Shown: in pieces, positions 53,941 to 64,000 of the stretch
Numbering within the stretch: the first letter of the stretch is position 1
How the letters are laid out: each line of letters starts with the position of its first letter
Source of the DNA: Eucommia ulmoides
Lineage: Eukaryota > Streptophyta > Magnoliopsida > Garryales > Eucommiaceae
Length of the DNA: 64,000 bases
NCBI GenBank assembly: GCA_016647705.1
Contig: CM028325.1
Location: forward strand, 25,709,474-25,773,473
Reading direction: 5' to 3'
Program-made: the position numbers and the translations under genes
The notes under the pieces: model-generated
Told to the model about the DNA's origin: nothing
The model's input: the letters and a program-made list of their open reading frames with translations, nothing else
Database searches by the model: none

Positions 53941-54330
53941 GTTTAATGAAGCCTCTGTTTTTCCATTTGGAACGCCTCTGAACTCTTCGCTTTGTGGTCT
54001 CCAACGTGTGAGCTCTCTACTCTGTGGTCTTCAACTAGATCTCTCCGCTCAGGAGGTCTCCATCTCCCCAAGTCATCTGAGATCGAGTCCTTTAAATAAG
54101 TCTCCACAAAGCATATGAGTCTCCTCAAGGCATGATGGGTTGGCCTATGGGCCAACCTTCTAGGTCAAAAACCCAGGCCTATTAGGTAATCTCATTAGTC
54201 ATTCTTCTATTAGTCAAGCACAAGGTTTCCACTAATTAACCGTACTCAGGACCTCTATTAAGCAAAGCTAACTACTCTCCACTCTTACAATTATTAGCAT
54301 TATTATTACTATTATTTCTGATGAGTAAAA
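53941..54330. other. DNA between minisatellite and plastid block
   Basis: GTGGTCT/AGGTCTCC-rich sequence follows the minisatellite, then ATTATTAG microsatellite-like DNA (54290-54320). No gene. The plastid junction lies near 54330, exact base not resolved. Confidence 0.5.
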
Positions 54331-54363
54331 TTCGTACCTGCAAATAAAAGGAGGGATAAATTG

Positions 54364-54627
54364 ATGGTAAAAAATACATTGATTTCATAAGAAAAAAACA
54401 AGGAAAACAGGGAGTCTGTTGAATTTCAAGTATTCAGGTTGACAAGTAAGATACGAAGACTTACTTTACATTTGGAATTACACAAAAAAGACTATTTATC
54501 TGAGAGGGGTCTGCGGAAAATTTTGGGGAAACGTCAACGACCGCTGGCTTATTTATCAAAAAGAAATAAAATACGTTATAAAGAATTAATCGATTATTTG
54601 GATATTCGAGAGACAAAAACTACTTAA
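54364..54627 (+). pseudogene. rps15: rps15 pseudogene (plastid ribosomal protein S15)
   Basis: Starts MVKNTLIS then a stop at codon 9 (TAA where a Gln CAA is expected), then resumes [60 protein letters not shown]. Length and the remaining sequence match the family (about 87-90 residues). S15 binds 16S rRNA in the small plastid subunit. In this nuclear copy it cannot make a full protein. Confidence 0.93.
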
Positions 54628-54721
54628 TTTGAAGAGCCATTTTAACTATAATTATTGTTTTATTATAATGAACGTCTTTTCACTTTTATCAATTCATAGA
54701 CGAATGAATCAAAAAAAACTT

Positions 54722-55863
54722 ATGACTGCATCAGCTACACGAAAAGACCTTATGATAGTTAATATGGGTCCTCAGCACCCATCAATGCACAGTGTACTTT
54801 GACTCATCCTTACTCTAGATAGCGAAGATGTTATTGATTGTGAACCAATATTGGGTTATTTACATAGAGGGATGGAGAAAATTGCGGAAAACCAAACAAT
54901 TATACAATATTTGCCTTATGTAACACGTTGGGATTATTTAACCACGATGTTCACCGAAGCAATAACCGTAAATGCACCAGAGAAATTAGGCAATATCCAA
55001 GTACCTAAAAGGGCTAGTTATATCAGAGTCATTATGTTGGAATTGAGTCGTATAGCTTCGCATTTGTTGTGGTTGGGTCCTTTTATGGCAGATATTGGTG
55101 CCCAAACCCCTTTTTTCTATATTTTTCGAGAAAGGGAATTAATATATAACCTATTCAAAGCTGCCACGGGTATGCGAATGATGCATAATTTTTTCGTATT
55201 GGAGGGGTAGCGACTGATCTGCCTTATGGATAGATAGATAAATGTTTAGACTTTTGTAATTATTTTTTAATGAAAATTGCTGAATATCGAAAGCTTATTA
55301 CACGGAATCCGATTTTCTTAGAACGAGTTGAAGGGGTAGGCATTATTGGCGGAGCAGAAGCAATAAATTGGGGTTTATCAGGACCAATGCTACGAGCTTC
55401 TGGAATACAATGGGATCTCCGTAAAGTGGATCATTATGAGTGTTATGACGAGTTTGATTGGGAGGTTGAATGGAAAAAAGAGGGAGATTCATTAGCTCGT
55501 TATTTAGTATGACTCAGTGAAATGACTGAATCTATCAAAATTATTCAACAGGCCCTGGAAGGAATTCCAGGGGGACCCTATGAGAATTTAGAAATACGGC
55601 GCTTTGATAAAGTCAGAGATGCCGAATGGCATGAGTTTGAATATCGATTCATTAGTAAGAAACCTTCTCCAACTTTTGAATTATCGAAACAAGAACTTTA
55701 TGTAAGAGTCAAAGCTCCAAAAGGAAAATTGGGAATTTTTCTGATAGGAGACCAAAGTGTTTTTCCTTGGAGATGGAAAATTCTTCCTCCTGGTTTTATT
55801 AATTTGCAAATTCTTCCCCAGTTAGTTAAAAAAATGAAATTGGTTGATATCTATGCTACCTAG
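54722..55863 (+). pseudogene. ndhH: ndhH pseudogene, 3' end lost
   Basis: Reads [20 protein letters not shown], with a TGA at codon 27 (54800-54802) where Arg is normal. A one-base loss in a T-run near 55193 shifts the frame, TAG replaces Trp near 55232, and TGA replaces Arg at 55510-55512. Family blocks [40 protein letters not shown] and [20 protein letters not shown] are clear. After MKLVDI the last ~15-20 residues are replaced by other sequence. NdhH is the 49-kDa-like subunit of the plastid NDH complex. Confidence 0.95.
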
Positions 55864-56940
55864 TTATATGAGTGAAAGAGAACGGCTTATCAATTTGAAG
55901 CAAAATGGTTGAGTCTCATTTCTTATGTACAATAATAAAGTAAAAGTAAACCTAAGCAATAGCGACTCTTTCCCCCAAGATTGATTGATTAGTCAGCATG
56001 ACTTGAAGCGGGGTCCAAAAATCAGCTGAATATAATTTTTACTATCTATTTATGACTATATTACTATCTATTACTAGAATATATTAAGTAATACCATAAC
56101 AGACGATTGAGAAAAAGAAAGTGGATGGTTAGGAACACCAAGATACACAACAGGTTAATACTAGAGATTCTGTAAGTTATCCAACAAAACAACAAGGATC
56201 TTCATGGACAGAAAAAGAATTAGAATTGGGGCTTTGAATGGGTAGAAACAATCAAGAAGTACTCCCCGCGATTCCGATCCAAAGTATACTCCTATCCACC
56301 AATTAAGTAAGTAACTATACACGAACGAAGTAATCTTTTACTTGGTTTAAAGTCCTTTTTTATGAGAAAGGAGAATATGAACGAAAGAAAATAGAAAGGC
56401 AATCAAAAAACTTGTTTTTCTATTCTATTTTTCGTATATACACATTTTATTTGTAGTATATTTTATTTATATTATATTTATTTATAATAACATATATTAT
56501 AATGGAAATATTCTAACAGAAAATTAGAATAGAAAAATAGAGTTGTTGTCATGATTGATGAACTAATACAATGTCCATTTATTTATTTTTTTGTAATCGA
56601 ACCTAACCGGTTGAAATAGCTATTCAGATTACTATAAGAAGTATTTTATCCAAAGTTAAAGTTATTAATCAACAATGAAAAACTACAATTTGTAAAAGAT
56701 GAGATCCATTCAGAAGCACTTTTTTCATTTTTTTTCTTCTTAAAACTATCGCGGACAGAATTCCATTGGTTTAATTCGGGACCTTCCGATATATTTTGAC
56801 CCTATCTATTGTACAAAAATTCAATAATAGTGGATGGGTCCTCAAATTTATTTTTGTCCTACGAGGAGCCGTATGAGGAAAAAATCTCATGTACAGTTCT
56901 ATAATAGCGATGCGAACCGTGATGTTCTCATCGACTATGA
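55864..56940 (+). other. ndhA group II intron, 5' part missing
   Basis: Noncoding plastid sequence before ndhA exon 2. A group II domain V is visible at 56867-56900, 34 bases beginning GAGCCGTATGAGG, with one stem base changed (GTACAGTTCT for GTACGGTTCT). A domain VI-like hairpin follows to about 56938. The normal 5' exon (about 550 bp) is absent between ndhH and this intron part. Confidence 0.7.
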
Positions 56941-57463
56941 TTATCTAACAGTTCAAGTACAGTTGATATAGTTGAAACACAAGCCAAATATGATTTTTGG
57001 GGTTGGAATTTATGGCGTCAACCTATAGGCTTTATCATTTTTATAATTTCTTCCATGGATGAGTGTGAGAGATTGTCCTTTGATTTACCAGAAGCAGAAA
57101 AAAAATTAGTAGCAGGTTATCAAACCGAATATTCAGGTATTCCATTTGGTTTATTTTATATTGCTTCATATCTGAATCTACTAGTTTCTTCATTATTTGT
57201 AACAGTTCTTTACTTGGGAGGTTGGAATCTTTCTATTCCGTCCATATTCGTTCCTGAGCTTTTTGATCTAAATCAAACAGGTAGAGTCTTTTAACAACAG
57301 TTGGTATCTTTATTACATTAGCGAAAACTTATATGTTCTTGTTCATTCCTATCACAACAAGATGGACTTTGCCGAGACTCAGAATAGACCAACTACTCAA
57401 TCTTGGCTGGAAATTTCTTTTCTTCTCTAGGTAATTTATTATTAACAACTTCTTTCACTGTAA
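56941..57463 (+). pseudogene. ndhA: ndhA exon 2 pseudogene
   Basis: Reads [60 protein letters not shown] and [20 protein letters not shown], then TAA near 57292 caused by a small deletion in the codons for VFGTT. After a frame change [20 protein letters not shown] and [13 protein letters not shown] follow. The C-terminus is shortened. NdhA is a membrane subunit (NuoH-like) of NDH. Exon 1 is missing, so the gene is broken at both ends. Confidence 0.93.
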
Positions 57464-57545
57464 AGGGCTAGGCAATTTTATATTCACAACTTGTCTCAAC
57501 CAAGAGAAAGAAATAAGCATCAAAGTTTTTATAAATTGTCACGAG

Positions 57546-58050
57546 ATATTTCCTACGGTAACTGAGTTCATGAATTATGGTTAACAAACAATACGAGCCG
57601 CAAGGTACATTGGGCAAATTTTCATGATTACCCTATCCCACGTGAATCGTTTACCTGTAACTATTTAATACTCCTACGAAAAATTAATCCCATCCGAGCG
57701 TTTCCGAGGCCGAATCCACTTTGAATTTGATAAATGCATTGCTTGTGAAGTATGTGTTCAGTGTATGTCCTATAGATCTACCTGTTGTTGATTGGAACTT
57801 GGAAACGAATATTCGAAAGAAACGATTGCTTAATTACAGTATTGATTTTGGAATCTGCATTTTTTGTGGGAATTGTGTTGAGTATTGTCCAACAAATTGT
57901 TTATCAATGACTGAAGAATATGAACTTTCTACTTATGATCGTCACGAATTGAATTATAATCAAATTTCTTTGGGTCGGATACCAATGTCAATAATTGATG
58001 ATTACACAATTCGAACAATTGTGAATTCCCCTCAAATAAAAAGTGGATAA
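57546..58050 (+). pseudogene. ndhI: ndhI pseudogene
   Basis: The start codon is ATA, codon 13 and a later Gln codon are TAA, and one base is inserted within the first ferredoxin motif (CIACEVCVQ..). From 57750 the frame reads [20 protein letters not shown] and the second motif [16 protein letters not shown], ending SPQIKSG and a stop. Total length is 167 codons plus stop plus one base, the family length. NdhI carries two 4Fe-4S clusters in the NDH complex. Confidence 0.95.
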
Positions 58051-58457
58051 ACTCATCGATTCAAGAATAAACAACTCCGGAGCCATTGGGATCTAAAAGA
58101 ATGGTCTTTTTGCTTGCTTAATAACTCAAAAAAATATAAACTATTGATCAAAATCAAAACTCTTGATTAGTTTTGGTTGGTGAGAATCGGGGCTCAATTT
58201 GGATTGAAAATCCATTTCTATATTCATATTATATGAATCATATTTATATTATTTCTATATTGATATTATAGTAATGATTTATGATTTAATAATGATTTAT
58301 GATTTTAAAAAGTAGACACAAAATGGATACTTTTCAATTCTTCTGCCAGATAAAGAATTGGATCGGTCCAATCCCAGTATCTACATGAACCCATACCCAT
58401 TCCAAAAATGGGATTCAATTAAGAATTTCAAAAAATGATTAAAAATGATGAAGTATC

Positions 58458-58460
<3 letters not shown>

Positions 58461-58499
<39 letters not shown>
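58461..58499. repeat. A39 homopolymer in the ndhI-ndhG spacer
   Basis: Thirty-nine A in a row, far longer than other runs in this plastid block. Confidence 0.95.
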
Positions 58500-58500
<1 letters not shown>

Positions 58501-58558
58501 ATTTTCCTAGTCAGATCAATAAAGTCATGAAATATTTCGATTTATTTTTTTATATAAA

Positions 58559-59095
58559 ATGGATTTTCCTGGACCAATACATGATTTTTTTTTTAGTCCT
58601 TCTGGGATTGGGTCTTATACTAGGAGCTCTGGGTGTGGTATTACTCCCTCATCCAATTTTTTCTGCCTTTTCATTGGGATTAGTTCATGTTTGTATATCC
58701 TTATTCTATATTCTATCTAACTCTCATTTTGTGGCTGCTGCGTAGCTCCTTATTTACATAGGAGCTATAATGTTTTAATCATTTTTGCTGTGATGTTCGT
58801 CAATGGTTCAGAATATTACAAAGATTTTCCTCTTTAGGACCGTTGGAGATGGGGTTACTTCAATAGTTTGTACAAGTCTTTTTGTTTCACTAATTACTAC
58901 TATTCCAAATATATCATGGTACGGGATTATTTGGACTACAAGATCAAACCAGATTTTAGAGCAAGATTTATAAGTAATAGTCAACAAATTGGCATTCATT
59001 TATCAACCAATTTTTTTCTTCCATTTGAACTCATTTCAATAATTCTTTTAGTTGCTTTAATAGGTACAATTGTTGTAACTCGTCAATATCAATAA
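58559..59095 (+). pseudogene. ndhG: ndhG pseudogene
   Basis: Starts [11 protein letters not shown], then a ten-T run that is one base longer than expected shifts the frame. The main part reads [50 protein letters not shown], then TAG for Gln at 58743-58745. One A is lost in the next block ([12 protein letters not shown]) and one base gained near 58835. The end reads [20 protein letters not shown] and [20 protein letters not shown] NuoJ-like membrane subunit of NDH. Confidence 0.93.
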
Positions 59096-59320
59096 TCAAT
59101 CTTTAAAAGACGGAATAAAAATCCAATTTTTTGTCTGGTTATCTTATTCATTGTGCTTCAATTTTATTTGAATTCATGTATCAACGAGAAATATTGGAGT
59201 TCCATTTTTTATTTATTATCAGTAGATTTCTTTGTTCCATACTTGTTAGACTCTAGCCAATTGAATCGATTGAATTGTTGTTCATATTTAAATGAATGGA
59301 GGTTTATAAGGAGTTAAGTA

Positions 59321-59626
59321 ATGATGCTCGAACATGTACTTGTTTTGAGTGCCTATTTATTTTCTATCGGTATCTATGGATTGATCCAAAGTCGGAATAT
59401 GGTTAGGGCTCTTATGTGTCTTGAACTTATATTGAATGCCGTTAATCTCAATTTTGTAACATTTTCTGATTTTTTTGATAGTCGTCAACTAAAAGGAGCC
59501 CTTTTCTCAATTTTTGTTATCGCTATTGCAGCCGCTGAAGCAGCGATTGGCTTGGCTATTGTTTCCTCAATTTATCGCAACAGAAAATCAACTCGTATCA
59601 ATCAATCAAATTTGTTGAATAAATAA
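59321..59626 (+). CDS. ndhE: ndhE, open reading frame kept in the plastid-derived block
   Basis: 101 codons, [20 protein letters not shown] ... [15 protein letters not shown], full family length with the NuoK-like three-helix layout and the Glu of [16 protein letters not shown]. It is the only undamaged protein gene in the block. Without plastid promoter, transit peptide or nuclear expression signals it is probably open by chance (short target), rather than functional. Confidence 0.9.
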   Translation: MMLEHVLVLSAYLFSIGIYGLIQSRNMVRALMCLELILNAVNLNFVTFSDFFDSRQLKGALFSIFVIAIAAAEAAIGLAIVSSIYRNRKSTRINQSNLLNK

Positions 59627-59838
59627 AAAAATATAGTATTAATTAGATAAGTTGTAATTGTAATATTCATCAATTAATTTGAATTAGCATGTCTCCCGCG
59701 CAAGGTAGGGTCCTGTTTGCAAAAAGATAAGAAATCAAAGTACTTTAGCCCTTTCTTACTAAGTGAACTCATAAGTAGATTGATTAGAAAAACTCTAGCT
59801 AACTCATTGATTCATCTGGTATATAAATATATGATTGA

Positions 59839-60133
<295 letters not shown>

Positions 60134-60251
60134 TACGTTCCAGAAAAATAGACTTGACTCCATTTGATTTTTTTTACCGACCTAAACCCGTGCTCCAAAT
60201 ACTTATTTTAGAGCACGGGTTTTTCTGGTCCAAGTGTATCTTATCTTTACC

Positions 60252-61752
60252 ACGAATTCTTTTCCTTGGTAACAATAATTGTCGTTTTTCCAATAACTGC
60301 GGGTTCCTTCATTTCCTTTCTTCCACATCGAGGAAATCGAGTAATTCGGAGGTATACTCTAAGTATATGTATTTTAGGACTTCTTCTAACTACCTATGTA
60401 TTCCGCTATCATTTTCAATCGGATGATCCATTAATCCAACTTGTGGAGGATTCTAAATGGATCCATTTTTTTGATTTCCATTGGCGATTGGGAATTGACG
60501 GGTTTTCTATAGGACTTATTTTACTGACGGGATTCATCACGACTTTAGCGACGTTAGCGGCTTGGCCGGTTACTAGAGATTCTCGATTATTCCATTTCCT
60601 GATGTTAGCAATGTACAGCGGACAAATAGGATTATTTTCTTCTCGAGACCTTTTACTGTTTTTCATCATGTGGGAGTTTGAATTAATTCCTGTTTATCTA
60701 CTTCTATCCATGTGGGGAGGAAAGAAACGTCTCTACTCAGCTACAAAATTTATTTTGTACACAGCAGGGGGTTCCATTTTTCTCTTACTGGGAGTTCTGG
60801 GTGTCGGTTTATATGGTTCTACTGAACCAACATTAAATTTTGAAACATTAGCTAATCGGGCCTATCCCATGGCCTTGGAATTAATATTCTATCTTGGATT
60901 TTTTATTGCTTTTGCTGTCAAATCGCCAATTATACCCCTACATACCTGGTTACCAGATACCCATGGAGAAGCGCATTACAGTACTTGTATGCTTTTAGCC
61001 GGAATCTTATTAAAAATGGGAGCGTATGGATTGGTTCGGATCAATATGGAATTATTACCTCATGCTCATTCTGTATTTTCTCCTTGGTTGATAATAGTGG
61101 GCACAATGCAAATAATTTATGCAGCTTCAACATCTTCGGCTCAACGGAATTTAAAAAAAGAATAGCCTATTCCTCGGTGTCTCATATGGGTTTCATAATT
61201 ATAGGAATCGGCTCGATAACCGAAGCAGGACTAAACGGAGCTCTTTTACAAATAATCTCTCATGGATTTATTGGTGCTGCACTTTTTTTCTTGGCAGGAA
61301 CGAGTTATGATAGAATACCTCTTTTTTATCTTGACGAAATGGGCGGAATAGCTATTCCAATGCCAAAAATATTCACAATGTTCAGTAGTTTTTCGATGGC
61401 CTCCCTTGCATTACCGGGTATGAGTGGATTTGTTGCGGAATTGATAGTTTTTTTTGGAATAATTACCAGCTCCAATTTTCTTTTAATCCCAAAAATAGTA
61501 ATTACTTTTGTAATGGCAATTGGAATGATATTAACTCCTATTTATTCATTATCTATGTTACGACAAATGTTCTATGGATACAAGCTATATAATATTCCAA
61601 ATTCCTATTTTTTTGATTCTGGACCACGAGAGTTATTTCTTTCCATCTCTATCTTTTTACCTGTAATAGGTATTGGTATGTACCCTGATTTCGTTCTTTC
61701 ACTATCTGTTGATAAGGTCGAAGTTATTCTATCTCATTTTTTGAATAGATGA
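60252..61752 (+). pseudogene. ndhD: ndhD pseudogene (two single-base losses)
   Basis: Begins with ACG, the known edited start of many angiosperm ndhD genes, then NSFPW and a lost T near 60269. The long frame reads [36 protein letters not shown] and [20 protein letters not shown] to NLKK, where one A of an A-run is lost near 61160. It resumes [20 protein letters not shown] to LSHFLNR. Length 1501 bp is the family length minus two bases. A NuoM-like proton-channel subunit of NDH. Confidence 0.95.
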
Positions 61753-61997
61753 TTTTCATCAATAAAAAAACTATGATTCTTAAGTTCATTGTCGAATGAT
61801 ATTTTTTCTTCTCTTAAGTTTAAGAGAAAAAAATGAATTTGAACTCAATATGTTTGGTCTTTTTGGAGAGCTATGGGAATCAAGTAGTGTATTGATTCCC
61901 GTGGGTCTCGCCAATTCACACAAGGTTTTTTTAGATACAAGTAATTAGATACAAGTAATCTCTGTTGTATTCGTAAGAGCCCCTCAACTACTTGACT
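61753..61997. other. ndhD-ccsA spacer
   Basis: Convergent genes. A nearby AAGTTTAAGAGAAAAAA stretch and repeated AGATACAAGTAAT (61934-61961) are visible; no gene. Confidence 0.6.
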
Positions 61998-62961
61998 TCA
62001 ACTAGACGTTAACGGAAACGAACCATAACTATGTAATCCTATTCCTAATAGATTGACTCCAAAATAACATATCCAAATTATAAGAAAGCCTATAGACGCT
62101 ACAATTGCAGAATTTGCACCCTGGAAATTTGGATTTGTCCGAGTATGTAAATAAATCGAGAATATAATCCAAGTAATAAATGCCCAAGTTTCCTTTGGGT
62201 CCCAATTCCAATATGATCCCCATGCTTCATTAGCCCATACTGCTCCCGAAAGAATACCTATGGTTAAAAAGATAAACCCGAGCCTGATAACACGATAACT
62301 CCAATAATCCAATTTGTGAATCCATTGGCACCTGTAATAATTCTTAGCATAAAAAAAAAGAAGTATTTCGTAAAATATTTCCTCTTTCGTTCATGTATTC
62401 GATTTCATCAAATAAAAATGACTCATTTAAGAAACGATGGTTTTTCGAAATCAAAAAAGACTTTCTAAATGTGATGACCAGAAGTGCTACGGATAATAAT
62501 GCTCCACCTAAAAGAGCTGCATAGCCCAATATCATCATACTTACATGCATTATTAACCACTCGGATTGGAGAGCAGGTACTAATAGTGTGGGTTGATGTA
62601 TTTCAGTTAAAAGACCCGAAGTAGCAAAGCCATGGGTAAAAATAACACCTGGCGTGGTTATTGTGCTTAAATCATTTTTATTTTTTTTTAAATATGGAAC
62701 TATATGAATAAGGGACAAACTCCATGAAAGGAAGATGAATGATTCATATAAATTACTTAGTGGAAAATGTCCCGAATAAATCCAACGGGTGACTAATAAT
62801 CCCGTTATACAGAAAAAAATAGCTACCAGGCCCCTTTCTGATGAATCATATAGTTTGACTATTTCATCGACTAATAAAGTTATCAAATGAATTGTAATTA
62901 AAATTGAAACGATTGAAAAGCAAATATGAGTTAATATATGCTCGAGGGTTGAAAGTATCAT
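61998..62961 (-). pseudogene. ccsA: ccsA pseudogene (one inserted base)
   Basis: From 62961 it reads [57 protein letters not shown] to ILRNTSFF, where a T-run is one base too long (near 62351) and the frame stops. After the shift [40 protein letters not shown] and [20 protein letters not shown] follow to the end. The tryptophan-rich [11 protein letters not shown] motif of haem-handling proteins is intact. CcsA attaches haem to c-type cytochromes at the thylakoid. Confidence 0.95.
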
Positions 62962-63064
62962 AAAAAATCTTAAAAAAGAGGAGTTCCCTAATTACAGAAT
63001 ATAAATCGGGAATTGAATTCATTAATTCATTATAGAATCTATTTGTCTTTTTTAGAAGACACTC

Positions 63065-63144
63065 TGCCGCTACTCGGACTCGAACCGAGATGCTCTAGCA
63101 CTGCTTCCTAAGAGCAGCGTGTCTACCGATTTCACCATAGCGGC
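63065..63144 (-). tRNA. trnL-UAG: tRNA-Leu (UAG), plastid type
   Basis: 80 bases on the minus strand, GCCGCTATGGTGAAATCGGT ... GGTTCGAGTCCGAGTAGCGG CA-type end. Acceptor GCCGCTA pairs with TAGCGGC; the anticodon loop CTTAGGA gives UAG, and the class II long arm is present. It looks structurally whole, with one D-loop base that may differ. As part of a nuclear plastid insert its activity is unknown. Confidence 0.93.
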
Positions 63145-64000
63145 TTCTTAGAAGTCATAATAGCCTATGAATAGACAATCGTCGAGATTCAAGGAATCAA
63201 TTCATCAATGCAATAGTTTCTAAGAAAAGTTTCATTTGATGAATAAAAATTCCTTCAAATAGGGGGGTTTGAAGGTTCTTGTTTTTTTAAGGTGTCGGTT
63301 TTATTTTACTTAGGACCTTCGCTTAGGACCTTCGTGGGTTTTATACTTTCCTGTAATTGAACTCTTGTAACTAGATAGTTCTACCCCTAATCTAGGAATA
63401 GAAAAAGATTTTGTTTTCATTTTTGAATCATTTCTTTGATTTGGTCAATCTGAAAAAAAAAACTGGATTTTCGAAATAAACACAAAAAATCCACTAAAGG
63501 CTATTTTGGTTTGAACACTTCGAGAAACCCCAATTGACACATTTTTCGTCCAGAAGACCCCCTCACTATTTTTTCACTAGGGTATTTGACATTTGACGGT
63601 CAGAAATTTAGGAGGTTTTTTATTTTTTTTTTTTTCATCATCATCATAGAATCATCATACAATAATTCTCAGCATCTAATCATTCTAATCATTAATCATT
63701 CTAATCATATAGTAATTCATAGAAATAAGAAGTCATAAAATAATTAGTTTCATCTGTTCATTTACTTTCACTAAAGAGTTTCCATTTTAAGATAAAAAAT
63801 GACTTTCTTATTGTACTTTGCTTTAACAAATTGACAAAGAGGTCGATGGGGAAACTAAGACTCCCCACCCGTAAATGAGAAAAAACTCAAAAAGGATAAA
63901 ATAAAATCTAAGAAAATAAAAAGAAAGGCAAAACTTTGTATCTTGTGTTTCTTTTTATTAAAGTCTTATTTTTAGAATGCAGTAATCAGTAAACAGAATA
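63145..64000. other. trnL-rpl32 spacer of plastid type
   Basis: AT-rich with repeated AATCATTCTAATCAT-like blocks (63680-63712) and GGACCTTCG twice (63312-63332). No rpl32 coding sequence is reached before the window end. Confidence 0.7.

Overview
This window is plant nuclear DNA from an angiosperm. It holds stacked, mutually inserted LTR retrotransposons typical of heterochromatin, followed by a block of at least 9.6 kb copied from the plastid small single-copy region. I found no intact host protein gene. No species is assigned, because nothing in the sequence identifies one.

Left part (1-8097): a decayed Ty3/gypsy element of the Tat type on the minus strand. It has a 5' LTR at 7037-8097, then gag, protease, RT/RNase H, a second RNase H and an integrase that has lost its catalytic core. 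An antisense ORF lies downstream of pol and is cut at the window edge by an LTR of another family (1-366). From 8098 to 11146 there is AT-rich flanking DNA with remnants only.

Centre (11147-36285): a second Tat-type element on the plus strand, stretched to 25 kb by nested insertions. Element A (14413-19307) is a non-autonomous gag-bearing element that lost its 3' end. Element B (21976-27453) is a non-autonomous element inserted in the integrase gene with target duplication GTCAA. A 2.16-kb solo LTR (27743-29903, duplication CATAC) follows. A 3.0-kb solo LTR (32833-35850, duplication CCCAG) sits inside the host 3' LTR. Integrase reading resumes after element B, so the order of events can be read: the Tat element first, then A, B and the solo LTRs.

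Right of centre (36286-54330): a local 1.1-kb tandem duplication rich in microsatellites; the gag end of a third, minus-strand gypsy element with a tRNA-Asp-type primer site; a second copy of the CATA-flanked solo LTR (41201-43351); a degenerate Ty1/copia element on the minus strand (about 45130-51783); a tRNA-like dimer; a hAT-type MITE (52009-52670); and a 66-bp minisatellite (53620-53940).

Far right (about 54330-64000): plastid sequence in the usual SSC order, rps15-ndhH-ndhA-ndhI-ndhG-ndhE-psaC-ndhD on plus, then ccsA and trnL-UAG on minus. Every protein gene except ndhE carries stops or frameshifts, and ndhA exon 1 is missing. Many stops fit C-to-T change (CGA to TGA, CAA to TAA), as expected for methylated nuclear plastid DNA (NUPT). 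The retroelement genes formed gag-pol units and the plastid genes formed NDH and photosystem I units, but as they stand here almost none can work.
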